In this document: positions 1-7,440 of the stretch, one piece after another
Layout: each line of letters opens with the position of its first letter
Numbering within the stretch: position 1 is the stretch's first letter
NCBI GenBank assembly: GCA_045531205.1
Contig: JAZSDN010000104.1
Location: 1-64,000 of the forward strand
DNA from: JAZNQL01 sp045531205
GTDB lineage: Bacteria > Bacillota > Clostridia > UMGS1883 > UMGS1540
Length of the DNA stretch: 64,000 bases
Direction of reading: 5' to 3'
Made by a program: the position numbers and the translations under genes
The notes under the pieces: model-generated
What the model was told of the DNA's origin: nothing
The model's input: the letters and a program-made list of their open reading frames with translations, nothing else
The model's database searches: none

Positions 1-259
1 TTGCAGGGGCATAATCTGCAAAAAAAGGCATATAATACTCTTTCTGTGCAGCAATTTCCTTCTCTAATTTTTCTTCTGTCCAGTTTTCTTTTTTAAATTC
101 AAATAAAGCATCCTTGTCAATTCCGTCTGCTTCAAAATAAATTTCGGGCAGTTTTTCAATTTCTCGTAACACATAGTCTTTTCGTTTGAATGCTATATCC
201 ATTTTACCAATCTGCTCATGGATACCTACATAGCGTTCATTTTTTTTCTTTTCAACCAT
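1..259 (-). CDS. N-terminal part of an unrecognised protein, cut by the window edge
   Basis: About 86 open codons run leftward off the window. The start is an ATG (complement of 257-259) preceded by a strong GGAGGA site (complement of 269-274). The visible part is soluble-looking, rich in Lys and Glu, with no signal peptide or membrane segment, and begins MVEKKKNERYVGIHEQIG. I do not recognise the family. A 17-nt-spaced promoter lies upstream, so it is probably the first gene of its unit. The codon pattern and ribosome site make a real gene likely; the function is unknown. Confidence 0.7.
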   Translation of the reverse strand, partial: MVEKKKNERYVGIHEQIGKMDIAFKRKDYVLREIEKLPEIYFEADGIDKDALFEFKKENWTEEKLEKEIAAQKEYYMPFFADYAPA

Positions 260-327
260 TTTTCCCTTTCCTCCTTTTGAAAGTATAAAAACAAATGCCT
301 TGAAACTGTATGGATTTACATACTCTC

Positions 328-356
328 ATTTTACAATAAGAAAATTGTTTTTTCAA
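328..356 (-). promoter_or_regulatory. Promoter of the leftward gene
   Basis: On the minus strand TTGAAA (complement of 351-356) and TAAAAT (complement of 328-333) are separated by 17 nt, leading into the gene that starts at 259. Confidence 0.6.
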
Positions 357-437
357 TGTTTTTTAATATAAAAAAATAAATTGTAGAGATAACGCAATAT
401 TTTTAAAAAAATGGGCAAAAAATTTGCAAAAATCATC

Positions 438-466
438 TTGACAAGTGTAGCTACACCTGTTATACT
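438..466 (+). promoter_or_regulatory. Promoter of the BlaI/M56 operon
   Basis: TTGACA (438-443) and TATACT (461-466) with a 17-nt spacer. A perfect 12-bp dyad, GTGTAGCTACAC, fills positions 445-456 of the spacer, so a bound repressor would block polymerase directly. Confidence 0.85.
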
Positions 467-496
467 GTTATTAGTAGCTACAAGTGTAATTACACT
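445..496. promoter_or_regulatory. Cluster of BlaI/MecI-type operator dyads
   Basis: Three palindromes: GTGTAGCTACAC (445-456), GTAGCTAC (474-481) and AGTGTAATTACACT (483-496). The TGTA/TACA half sites match the operator type bound by BlaI/MecI winged-helix repressors. The dyads cover the -35/-10 spacer and the start of the transcript, which fits autorepression by the adjacent BlaI-like gene. Confidence 0.75.
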
Positions 497-525
497 AAAA
501 TCTTATGTCACATAAGGAGGACTTT

Positions 526-897
526 ATGTCAAATACAAAGCAATCCATTACCGATTCCGAATATGAAATTATGAGAATTCTGTGGAGAACCGATAAAAAA
601 ATGACAGTAGCAGACGTAGTAAGGGAACTTGATAAAAATGTATGGACACCGTCAACCGTATCAACTTTTTTGCAAAGACTTTTGAAAAAGGAAGTTATTT
701 CCTGCGAGAAAAAAGGAAAAACAAACTTGTATTACCCTCTCCTAAAGCAAAGCGACTACGATTTGCACGAAACCGAAAACTTTTTATCAAAAATGTATAA
801 GGGTTCTGTAAAAAATCTTGTTGTGGCACTTTACGAAAATAAAAAGCTTTCAAAAGAAGATATGTCAGACTTAAAAAAGATGTTTGAACTGGAGTGA
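526..897 (+). CDS. BlaI/MecI-family winged-helix repressor
   Basis: The protein is a 123-residue DNA-binding repressor of the Penicillinase_R (BlaI/MecI) family. The winged helix spans about residues 8-80 (DSEYEIMRILW, then a recognition region TPSTVSTFLQRL), followed by a C-terminal dimerisation region. The start at 526 has AAGGAGG seven nt upstream; the in-frame ATG at 505 lies before that site and is rejected. The next gene encodes an M56 metallopeptidase, the usual signal-transducing partner that triggers cleavage of the repressor. Dyad operators in its own promoter indicate autoregulation. No beta-lactamase gene is adjacent, so the signal may be cell-wall stress rather than a drug. Confidence 0.9.
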   Translation: MSNTKQSITDSEYEIMRILWRTDKKMTVADVVRELDKNVWTPSTVSTFLQRLLKKEVISCEKKGKTNLYYPLLKQSDYDLHETENFLSKMYKGSVKNLVVALYENKKLSKEDMSDLKKMFELE

Positions 898-901
898 AAA
901 T

Positions 902-1714
902 ATGCACACAATATTTAAAACAGTACTCATTTTAAGTCTGTTCGGCTTTGGAATAACGGCAATACTTCTTATTTTAAAGCCGGTCACTTCAAAAAAATTT
1001 CCGGCACGATGGCAGTATTTTGTGTGGATAGCAGTAATGCTTTCCATGCTTGTACCAATTTATAAATTCATTCCCGAAAAACAGGTACAAAAGCTTACTT
1101 ATATTCCGCAAATATCTGTTATTCAAAATGAAGAATACGAAGAAAATGTCCCCTTAATTACAGAAAAACCTTCCAAAGAGGAACCCACCGAACCTTCTGA
1201 AAACCGAATAAATTTTTTTGATATAGTGCCATATATCTGGTTTTTCGGAATGTGTATATACCTTGTTTTTGTAATTTCAAGTTATATTTTATATGTAGTT
1301 CGAAATAACAAAAAAGCTGTTAAGGTAACAGACTCTTCGTTGCTTTTGGAAGTAAAAAAAGAACTCGGTATAAAAAGAAACATCAAAATAAAAACCCTCG
1401 GCGAAATTCACTCTCCAATGCTTGCAGGGGTATTTTTTCCAACAATTTATATTCCCTGCAAGGAAATACCAAACGAGAATATGCGTATGATTTTTCTTCA
1501 CGAGCTTACCCATTATAAAAGATGCGACCTTTTTATAAAATGGCTTGCAGTTTTTGTAAATGCAGTGCATTGGTTTAATCCGTTGGCATATCTTTTATGC
1601 ATAAATGTAGGAGAAGCGTGTGAGGTTTCGTGCGATATGGAAGTAACAAAAAATATGACCGAGCAAGAGCAGAAACTCTATATGAAAACAATACTTGATT
1701 TAATAGAAAAATGA
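902..1714 (+). CDS. M56 (BlaR1/MecR1-type) membrane metallopeptidase, sensor half
   Basis: 270 residues. Hydrophobic segments near the N-terminus (about 5-27 and 40-58) and around residues 115-135 flank a cytoplasmic zinc peptidase with HELTH at residues 200-204 and a downstream Glu in GEACEVSCDME. In BlaR1-type systems this domain is activated by an extracellular sensor and leads to cleavage of the BlaI repressor. The start at 902 has GGAG seven nt upstream; an earlier in-frame ATG at 884 inside blaI is less likely. The frame ends at TGA 1712-1714, overlapping the ATG of the next frame (ATGA). In related proteins the chain continues without a break into a membrane-anchored C-terminal region, so this is probably the first half of one split gene. 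Confidence 0.85.
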   Translation: MHTIFKTVLILSLFGFGITAILLILKPVTSKKFPARWQYFVWIAVMLSMLVPIYKFIPEKQVQKLTYIPQISVIQNEEYEENVPLITEKPSKEEPTEPSENRINFFDIVPYIWFFGMCIYLVFVISSYILYVVRNNKKAVKVTDSSLLLEVKKELGIKRNIKIKTLGEIHSPMLAGVFFPTIYIPCKEIPNENMRMIFLHELTHYKRCDLFIKWLAVFVNAVHWFNPLAYLLCINVGEACEVSCDMEVTKNMTEQEQKLYMKTILDLIEK

Positions 1715-2835
1715 AAGGCAGGCGAATTTATATGCTGGAAAATTTGTATACAACAAAAATGAGTGCCAATAAAAAAGCTCTGCAAAAAAGATTTGGCAAA
1801 ATACGTTCAAAAAACGGAAAACTGTCAAAATCAATATCCGTTATTATGGCAGCCGCAATAACAATTACAATGATTTTTTCGGTTGTTGTAATGGCACTTG
1901 TTGATTCAGATAAAAACGAACAGTATAAAACAGAAGTGCTGTGCAATACAAAAAAACTTGAATTTGTTAATAAACCCTGCTTTAAAAATAACACACTTTA
2001 TTTGCCTTTGCAGGAGCTCTTAGAAAAGACAACCGAAAACAGCAAAATAACAAACGATAATGATATAATTACAATAACATTTTCAGAAGAAGATAACCAA
2101 AAGCGTTTAAATTATATCTACAGAATACAGAAAGGAAAAGCAGAATATACCTTGAATCCCGAAGGTATACTGCCAAAAGACAAACGCTATAAGCAGATTA
2201 AAAAGGAAATGGAATTACCGCCTGAAGATATAAACGGAGTAACCTACATACCCTTTGAATATGTTGACTGTATGATTAACAGGGTTATGCAAACAGTTTA
2301 TATAAGCTACTCTGTATGGGATACAGCCTATAACAAAAATACAGACAGAGAAGCAGATTTTTGTAACGACGATATTGCAATGGATTACTTTGACAACCAT
2401 AAAAATCTTTATACCTCTTCAGAATATCTGCTTAAGCAGTTTGTAGACTGGCCTTGCGAAAACGGAACAATAGCTGTACATTTCGGGGACAGAATACACC
2501 CTGTCACAAAAGAAGTCCGCGAGCATAACGGAGTTGATATTATGCTTTCAAAGGGCGAAGATATAAAAGCCGCATCAGATGGAACAGTTCTTTCAGCAGG
2601 CTTTGATAATGTGGATGGAAACTATGTTGTAATATGCAGCGACAGTACTATTGAAGGACACTCCTTATATACCATTTACAAAAGCCTTGGTACACTTTTG
2701 GTAAACACAAACGATAAAGTGAAAAAAGGTGATGTTATAGGAAAATCAGGACTCAGCGGAACATCAACAGGTCCGCATCTGCACTTTGAACTAAAGCTTG
2801 ACGATACATACTATGACCCCGAGATAATTTATTAA
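1711..2835 (+). CDS. C-terminal half of the M56 protein: membrane anchor, stalk and M23 peptidase domain
   Basis: 374 residues. Residues about 8-40 (LENLYTTKMSANKKALQ) look like the usual continuation of M56 proteins, then a transmembrane helix (about 44-65), a region like the copper-amine-oxidase N-terminal stalk domain (about 85-190), and a LytM/M23 endopeptidase domain (about 245-374). The M23 zinc site is visible: HNGVD near 272 and GPHLHFE near 356-358. Outside the cell it would bind or cut peptidoglycan, which could make it the sensor input. It overlaps the M56 frame by ATGA, so it is made either by translational coupling or by a frame change. One extra A in the A5 tract at 1707-1711 would fuse the frames into a chain of about 645 residues. 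Confidence 0.8.
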   Translation: MKGRRIYMLENLYTTKMSANKKALQKRFGKIRSKNGKLSKSISVIMAAAITITMIFSVVVMALVDSDKNEQYKTEVLCNTKKLEFVNKPCFKNNTLYLPLQELLEKTTENSKITNDNDIITITFSEEDNQKRLNYIYRIQKGKAEYTLNPEGILPKDKRYKQIKKEMELPPEDINGVTYIPFEYVDCMINRVMQTVYISYSVWDTAYNKNTDREADFCNDDIAMDYFDNHKNLYTSSEYLLKQFVDWPCENGTIAVHFGDRIHPVTKEVREHNGVDIMLSKGEDIKAASDGTVLSAGFDNVDGNYVVICSDSTIEGHSLYTIYKSLGTLLVNTNDKVKKGDVIGKSGLSGTSTGPHLHFELKLDDTYYDPEIIY

Positions 2836-2866
2836 AAAATCCTGCCCGCAAGGGCAGGATTTTTTA
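2834..2866 (+). terminator. Intrinsic terminator after the M56/M23 genes
   Basis: A 14-bp stem (2834-2847 with 2852-2865, core ATCCTGCCC/GGGCAGGAT) with a four-base loop ends in a T-run. It starts just at the stop codon. Confidence 0.9.
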
Positions 2867-2878
2867 ATAAAGAAAATA

Positions 2879-2907
2879 TTTACAAAAATATTTTTGTATG
2901 ATATACT
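2879..2907 (+). promoter_or_regulatory. Promoter of the DMT transporter gene
   Basis: TTTACA (2879-2884), 17-nt spacer, TATACT (2902-2907), 35 nt upstream of the ATG. Confidence 0.75.
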
Positions 2908-2941
2908 GATTTGCGGAACAAATTTTGAGGAGATTTTACAA

Positions 2942-3814
2942 ATGAAAAAAAGTGCATTTTTATATGTTGTTTTAGCAGGAATTTTGTGGGGTACATCGGG
3001 GATTTTCTTTAACCTTTTAACACCCTTCGGGTTTTCCCCGTTGCAGATGACAGCCGTAAGAGGCATAGTTTCTGCAATAGTAATCACAATTTACGTTTTC
3101 TTTCATAATAGAAAGCTTTTTTGTGTAAAAGGAAAAGAACTTTTAATATTTGCCTTTAGCGGTATAGCAGTATTTTTAACAGCCGCATTTTATTTTGCTG
3201 CAATAAAAGAATCATCGGTTTCCACAGCAGTAATACTTATGTATACGGCACCTATATTTGTTATGACATATTCGGTAGCTTTTTTAGGCGAAAAGCTTAA
3301 CGTTCCCAAAATAATATCGGTTATATTTGTAATAGTTGGTTGTGCTTTGGTATCGGGCATCACGGGCGGAATGGAAGGAAGTTTTCTGGGCATAGCTTTA
3401 GGACTCGGAGCAGGCATTGCCTACAGTGCATATAATATTTTTACAAAAATAGAAATGATGCATAAATCAGACTCACTTTCAGCAACCCTCTACTGCTTTA
3501 TAGTTATGGGCGTAGCTTCTCTTTTTGTTTTAAACCCCGAGAGTGCACTTAATATAACAATGCAAAACCCAGTTGTTATCATACCCCTTTTAATAGGACT
3601 TGGAATATGCACCTGCGTGTTGCCATATTTTCTGTATACTCTCGCTTTAAGAGATATCCCCGCAGGCACAGCCTCGGCACTCGGAATTATCGAGCCTATG
3701 TCAGCAACATTATTCAGTGTTTTCCTGTTCGGCGAAAAATTAAGCATAGCAGCTGTTTGCGGAATAGTTTTAATCCTTATAGCAGTGTTTATGTTAAATA
3801 AAAGTAATACATAA
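2942..3814 (+). CDS. EamA-family (DMT superfamily) transporter
   Basis: 290 residues with ten predicted membrane helices arranged as two EamA repeats (residues about 5-138 and 150-288). Each has the family hallmarks: an early WGTSGIFF segment, and Glu-containing turns before the last helices (LGEKLNVPK and LFGEKLSIA). DMT proteins export metabolites or amino acids; the substrate here is not predictable. The start at 2942 has GAGGAG (2927-2932) upstream; the longer frame from 2894 would start at the promoter -10 region and is rejected. It has its own promoter and a terminator before it, and is followed closely by a broken GH36 gene. Confidence 0.85.
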   Translation: MKKSAFLYVVLAGILWGTSGIFFNLLTPFGFSPLQMTAVRGIVSAIVITIYVFFHNRKLFCVKGKELLIFAFSGIAVFLTAAFYFAAIKESSVSTAVILMYTAPIFVMTYSVAFLGEKLNVPKIISVIFVIVGCALVSGITGGMEGSFLGIALGLGAGIAYSAYNIFTKIEMMHKSDSLSATLYCFIVMGVASLFVLNPESALNITMQNPVVIIPLLIGLGICTCVLPYFLYTLALRDIPAGTASALGIIEPMSATLFSVFLFGEKLSIAAVCGIVLILIAVFMLNKSNT

Positions 3815-3842
3815 CAAAAACAATTTAAATGAGGTGATTAGT

Positions 3843-4825
3843 TTGATAAAAGATTTTATAAAAAACTTTGTATTGCAAAGTGCCGGAATTGAATTTGAAA
3901 GCGGAAAAAAAGTTTGTTTAAAAGACGCTTGCAATATAGAAATTAACGAGAATTCTGTTTTGGCACAAATCGAAAATTACAAGGCAGAGTTTTGTATAGA
4001 TTTAAAAGAAGAAAATGTTTATTCCTTTAGTGCGAAGCTCACACCTTTGTGCAAAAAATGCGATAAAGCACATAAAATTACCGAGTTTAAAATTACATCC
4101 CCCTATAACGAAAACACATATATGCTTATAAATCACACGGCAAAGGAAGGCATAGTTTCTGTTTCAAACTTACCCAAGGAATGTTCTTTAAGAGATTTCT
4201 GTTCCTTTTATCAGGCAGATAACACACAAAACGCAGTTACAGTAGCAACAAAGCTTCCTGCAAAGTTTAGGTCGGATATAGCTGTCAGCAAAAATGATGA
4301 AGAATTTACACTGGAAGCATCAACCACAATTCCCTACAGCTACGAAGGGGAAATAATTTGTCAGGAGTGGATTCTTTATTTTAATATGCCCACAATAGAA
4401 GCCCTCGCAAAAAATGCAGACAGATTTTCTTTAAAACAGGAATTTCAAAACCCCATAGGCTGGAGCACATGGGACTATTACTTTACTTCGGCAACAGAGG
4501 ATGACGTAAAAGAAAATGTCGATTTTATAGCAAATGACGAAGTTTTGTCAAAAAAAGTCCGCTATATAGCACTTGATGACGGATGGCAACACCGGTTTTC
4601 AGCTCCGAAAAGCTGCCTGAAATATGGTATAAAAAAGAACTTAATAAAGTGTATGTATTTAATTTTTCAGAGGAAGAAAAGGAATACAGCATAAACCTTC
4701 AAAAACTTTCTCTGTCAACCGAAACTTATGCCGATATTTTTTCGAAAGAGGAATATAAACCAGAAAAAGACATCCTTAAACTTTCGCTCTTGCCACACGA
4801 TTCAGTATGCCTTGAGCTTAAATAG
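3843..4825 (+). pseudogene. GH36-like alpha-galactosidase with internal deletion and frame change
   Basis: A TTG start at 3843 follows GAGGTGAT (3831-3838). The frame encodes about 255 residues of an N-terminal beta-domain and the start of a GH36/melibiase barrel (GWSTWDYYF, then IALDDGWQ). Just after DDGWQHR, around 4590-4605, the homology jumps to another frame that encodes only a C-terminal beta-sandwich tail (positions about 4595-4825: EKLPEIWYKK, then SLLPHDSVCLELK). Most of the catalytic barrel, including the catalytic acids, is missing. A deletion that also changed frame is the simplest reading. The remains are uninterrupted, so the loss is probably recent. Confidence 0.8.
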
Positions 4826-4855
4826 AAAAACAGCCACTTTAAAGTGGCTGTTTTT
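4826..4855. terminator. Bidirectional terminator
   Basis: A perfect 30-bp palindrome, with arms 4826-4840 and 4841-4855 (core CAGCCACTTT/AAAGTGGCTG) flanked by A5 and T5. It separates the convergent GH36 remnant and the LysM-CAP gene. Confidence 0.9.
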
Positions 4856-5464
4856 CTATTTACCTATAAACATCTGCGTCCAGTAGTTTCCGCCTGCAAC
4901 ATATCCTACACCGATTTTGGTGTAAGAGGAATTAAGTATGTTTGCACGGTGTCCCGATGAATTCATCCATGCGTTTACAACAGCTTCGGGCGTGCGTTGT
5001 CCCATGGCAATATTTTCTCCGGCACTTCTGTAGGTAAGACCAAACGCCCTTATCATTTCAAAAGGAGAACCATAGGTAGGGCTTGTATGAGAAAAATAAT
5101 GGTTATCCTTCATATCCTGGGATTTGTATCTTGCTACTCTTGCAAGCTCCCAGTCATATTCAAGAGCTTTTAAACCATTTTTTATTCTTGTTTCATTAAC
5201 AAGCCGAATAACCTCGTTTTCGTAGCTTTGAACTGTCAAATCAGCTCCCGGAATACTTAAAACCTGACCGGGGTAGATAAGATCAGGGTTTGTAATCTGG
5301 GGGTTTGCCTCTTTAAGCTCGCTTAAACCTACCTCGTATTTTACCGCAATTTTCCACATACTGTCACCTTTTAATACAGTATGAGTCTGTGCCGATACAC
5401 CCAAAGGAACTATCAAAGCACATAAACTTAATGTGAGCATAGCTTTTGATATATGCTTTTTCAT
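4856..5464 (-). CDS. Secreted LysM-CAP domain protein (YkwD-like)
   Basis: 202 residues. The start MKKHISKAMLT at 5464 has GGAAGTG upstream and opens a classical signal peptide (cleavage near VSAQT); the longer frame from 5539 would bury it and is rejected. One LysM peptidoglycan-binding domain (about residues 27-71, VLKGDSMWKIAVKY then GQVLSIP) is followed by a CAP/SCP domain (about 80-200) with the family motifs LARVARYKSQDM, HYFSHTSP, SAGENIA and GHRANILN. Such proteins sit in the cell wall; biochemical roles vary and are mostly unproven. In B. subtilis and Clostridia similar LysM-CAP proteins (YkwD, SafA-associated types) are wall- or spore-coat linked. Own promoter with an inverted repeat in the spacer. 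Confidence 0.88.
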   Translation of the reverse strand: MKKHISKAMLTLSLCALIVPLGVSAQTHTVLKGDSMWKIAVKYEVGLSELKEANPQITNPDLIYPGQVLSIPGADLTVQSYENEVIRLVNETRIKNGLKALEYDWELARVARYKSQDMKDNHYFSHTSPTYGSPFEMIRAFGLTYRSAGENIAMGQRTPEAVVNAWMNSSGHRANILNSSYTKIGVGYVAGGNYWTQMFIGK

Positions 5465-5519
5465 TTTCACTTCCTTTCCCGACACTTGCTGTAAAAAGAA
5501 TACATTTATATAATAACAC

Positions 5520-5535
5520 ATTACTCTTAAGTAAT
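5520..5535. promoter_or_regulatory. Inverted repeat in the LysM-CAP promoter
   Basis: ATTACT-CTTA-AGTAAT, placed between a minus-strand TTGAAT (-35) and TATTAT (-10) with an 18-nt spacer. Its position suits a repressor site; the protein that would bind is unknown. Confidence 0.4.
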
Positions 5536-5556
5536 TCAAATGTAAGTTATGGAAAC

Positions 5557-5591
5557 AAAAAACCTGAACATAAATTACGTTCAGGTTTTTA
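5557..5591 (-). terminator. Terminator of the yitT-like gene
   Basis: A 12-bp stem AAAAACCTGAAC/GTTCAGGTTTTT (5558-5569 with 5579-5590) and a 9-nt loop lie just beyond the stop of the leftward membrane protein gene; T-rich in the minus-strand direction. Confidence 0.85.
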
Positions 5592-5600
5592 AAAATTTTT

Positions 5601-6440
5601 TTATACTTGTCTGAATCCTCTGCCTATAATCTCGCTGCTTGTTGTTATAATCATAAAGGCAGAAGGGTCAATTTCCCTAATTGATTTGCGAAGCTTTATT
5701 GCTTCAACTCGCTTGCAGACAGTATGAATCATTGTCCGCTCCTCTTTTGTATATTCGCCCGTAACCGAATTAACAGTAACCCCGTGATGAAGCTTTTTGA
5801 TTATAAAATCCGAAATTTCCTCACGCTTTGAAGTAATAACAATAAAATATTTGCATGAATTAAAGCTTTCTATAACAATATCAACAATAAAGGCTTTTGC
5901 AAAAAGACCTAAAAGAGAGAATAACCCAGTTTTAACATCAAAAACCAAAAATGCACTTGCCGCAACAATAAAGTCAACACAAAGCAAGGCTTTTCCAACA
6001 TCTATGCTTGTAAACTTTTTAAGTATAAGAGCAACAATATCAGTTCCGCCCGAAGATGCATCGCTGTTAAAAATCATAGCAGAGCCTATTGCTGTCAAAA
6101 GCATAGCATAAAAAAGCTCAAGTAAAGGCTGGTCTGTCAAAGGCTGACTTAACGGGACTAAAACTTCCAAAAGATATGTAATTGCAGAATATAACATACT
6201 GCAGTAAATTGTTTTTACTACGTTTTGTCTTCCTAAAAATAAAAAGCCTAAAACAAGAAGCAGAATATTTAAAATCCAAATCCACGCACCCGCCGAAAGA
6301 GAAGTAAGCTGTGCCAAAAGAGTACCTATACCCGTTACTCCGCCTGTTGCAAATCCGTTTGGGATTTTAAAAAAGTAAACCCCAAAAGCAAGGAGAACGC
6401 AACCAAAGCTCATAAATAAAAAATTACTCAATTTCCTCAT
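5601..6440 (-). CDS. YitT-family membrane protein (DUF161 + DUF2179)
   Basis: 279 residues. Five or six membrane helices cover residues about 5-190 with the YitT signature GFATGGVTGIG and FNSDASSGGTDI. A cytoplasmic C-terminal DUF2179 domain follows (about 215-275, HHGVTVNSVTGEYTKEER). The family is widespread in Firmicutes with several paralogues per genome; transport functions are suspected but not established. It has its own promoter (TTGCTT/TATAAT, 17-nt spacer) and terminator, so it is monocistronic and divergent from nagB. Confidence 0.88.
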   Translation of the reverse strand: MRKLSNFLFMSFGCVLLAFGVYFFKIPNGFATGGVTGIGTLLAQLTSLSAGAWIWILNILLLVLGFLFLGRQNVVKTIYCSMLYSAITYLLEVLVPLSQPLTDQPLLELFYAMLLTAIGSAMIFNSDASSGGTDIVALILKKFTSIDVGKALLCVDFIVAASAFLVFDVKTGLFSLLGLFAKAFIVDIVIESFNSCKYFIVITSKREEISDFIIKKLHHGVTVNSVTGEYTKEERTMIHTVCKRVEAIKLRKSIREIDPSAFMIITTSSEIIGRGFRQV

Positions 6441-6479
6441 TTTTTCTGTCCTTCTTTATAAAATTATATGTGCGGCTTC

Positions 6480-6508
6480 ATTATAACACCTAAAAAAAAC
6501 AAAAGCAA
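6480..6508 (-). promoter_or_regulatory. Promoter of the yitT-like gene
   Basis: Minus strand TTGCTT (complement of 6503-6508), 17 nt, TATAAT (complement of 6480-6485). Confidence 0.65.
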
Positions 6509-6538
6509 GTTTATTACAAAAAATAAACGAAAAAAGGC

Positions 6539-6567
6539 TTGAAAAATCAAGAATAAAGAAGTATAAT
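6539..6567 (+). promoter_or_regulatory. nagB promoter
   Basis: TTGAAA (6539-6544), 17-nt spacer, TATAAT (6562-6567), divergent from the yitT promoter. No GlnR/NagR-type operator was recognised. Confidence 0.75.
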
Positions 6568-6611
6568 ATATCAGGAGAATTTAAATTTGCAAGAAGGAGA
6601 GATTTTTTACA

Positions 6612-7397
6612 ATGAAACTTATTATTAAAAACAACTACGATGAAATGTGTGCATGGGCAGCAAACCATATTGCAGATGCAATAAATAACCATAAAGAAGA
6701 CCTCCCCTTCATACTTGGCTTACCCACAGGTTCATCTCCTTTAGGTGTTTATAAAAGACTTATCGAAATGAACAAAGCAGGCAAAGTTACCTTTAAAAAC
6801 GTTGTAACTTTTAATATGGATGAATATGTAGGCCTTCCCAGAGAACATGACCAGAGCTATTGGTACTTTATGCACGACAATTTCTTTAACCATATCGATA
6901 TCCCAAGCGAAAACATTAACATTTTAAACGGTATGGCAGACGATCTTGAAGCAGAATGTCAGCGTTACGAAGATAAAATAGCATCCTACGGCGGAATCGA
7001 CCTTTTCCTCGGTGGCAGCGGTGTAGACGGTCACATTGCTTTTAACGAACCCTTTACATCACTTTCTTCACGCACAGGTGTTCGTGCCTTAACACAGGAT
7101 ACTTTAATAGTTAACTCGCGTTTCTTTGATAATGACCCCGACAAGGTTCCCAAAACAGCACTTTCTGTTGGCGTAGGAACTGTGTGTGACTCCAAAAAGG
7201 TTTTACTTTTAATCAGCGGTCATAACAAAGCAAGAGCACTCCGACACTGTGTTGAAGGCGGTGTTGACCACGCTTGGACAATAAGCGCACTTCAGATGCA
7301 TCCTAACGGAATCGTTGCCTGCGACGAAGATGCCTGCGGCGAATTAAAGGTTGATACATATAAATACTTTAAAGAAATTTATAAAAACGAAAAATAA
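6612..7397 (+). CDS. nagB: Glucosamine-6-phosphate deaminase
   Basis: 261 residues, normal for NagB. It converts glucosamine-6-phosphate to fructose-6-phosphate and ammonia, feeding amino sugars from wall recycling or dietary glycans into glycolysis. The phosphate loop LPTGSSPLGVY (about residues 37-47), the catalytic region FNMDEYVGLP with D70, and GVDGHIAFNEP with H141 and E146 are all present. AGAAGGAG precedes the ATG. Its own promoter and a strong terminator mark a single-gene unit; no nagA or PTS gene is adjacent. Confidence 0.97.
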   Translation: MKLIIKNNYDEMCAWAANHIADAINNHKEDLPFILGLPTGSSPLGVYKRLIEMNKAGKVTFKNVVTFNMDEYVGLPREHDQSYWYFMHDNFFNHIDIPSENINILNGMADDLEAECQRYEDKIASYGGIDLFLGGSGVDGHIAFNEPFTSLSSRTGVRALTQDTLIVNSRFFDNDPDKVPKTALSVGVGTVCDSKKVLLLISGHNKARALRHCVEGGVDHAWTISALQMHPNGIVACDEDACGELKVDTYKYFKEIYKNEK

Positions 7398-7404
7398 GAA
7401 CAAC

Positions 7405-7438
7405 AAAGGAGCTGTAAAATTTTTTACAGCTCCTTTTT
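7405..7438 (+). terminator. nagB terminator
   Basis: A 15-bp stem AAAGGAGCTGTAAAA/TTTTACAGCTCCTTT (7405-7419, 7421-7435), ending in T5. Confidence 0.92.
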
Positions 7439-7440
7439 AA

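Noticed and set aside
884..901. ATG at 884 as start of the M56 gene
   Set aside because: It lies inside blaI without a ribosome site; ATG 902 has GGAG at proper spacing.
4583..4825. Separate 80-residue gene
   Set aside because: It is the C-terminal tail of a GH36-like protein in another frame; there is no ribosome site and the upstream frame is the matching N-terminus.
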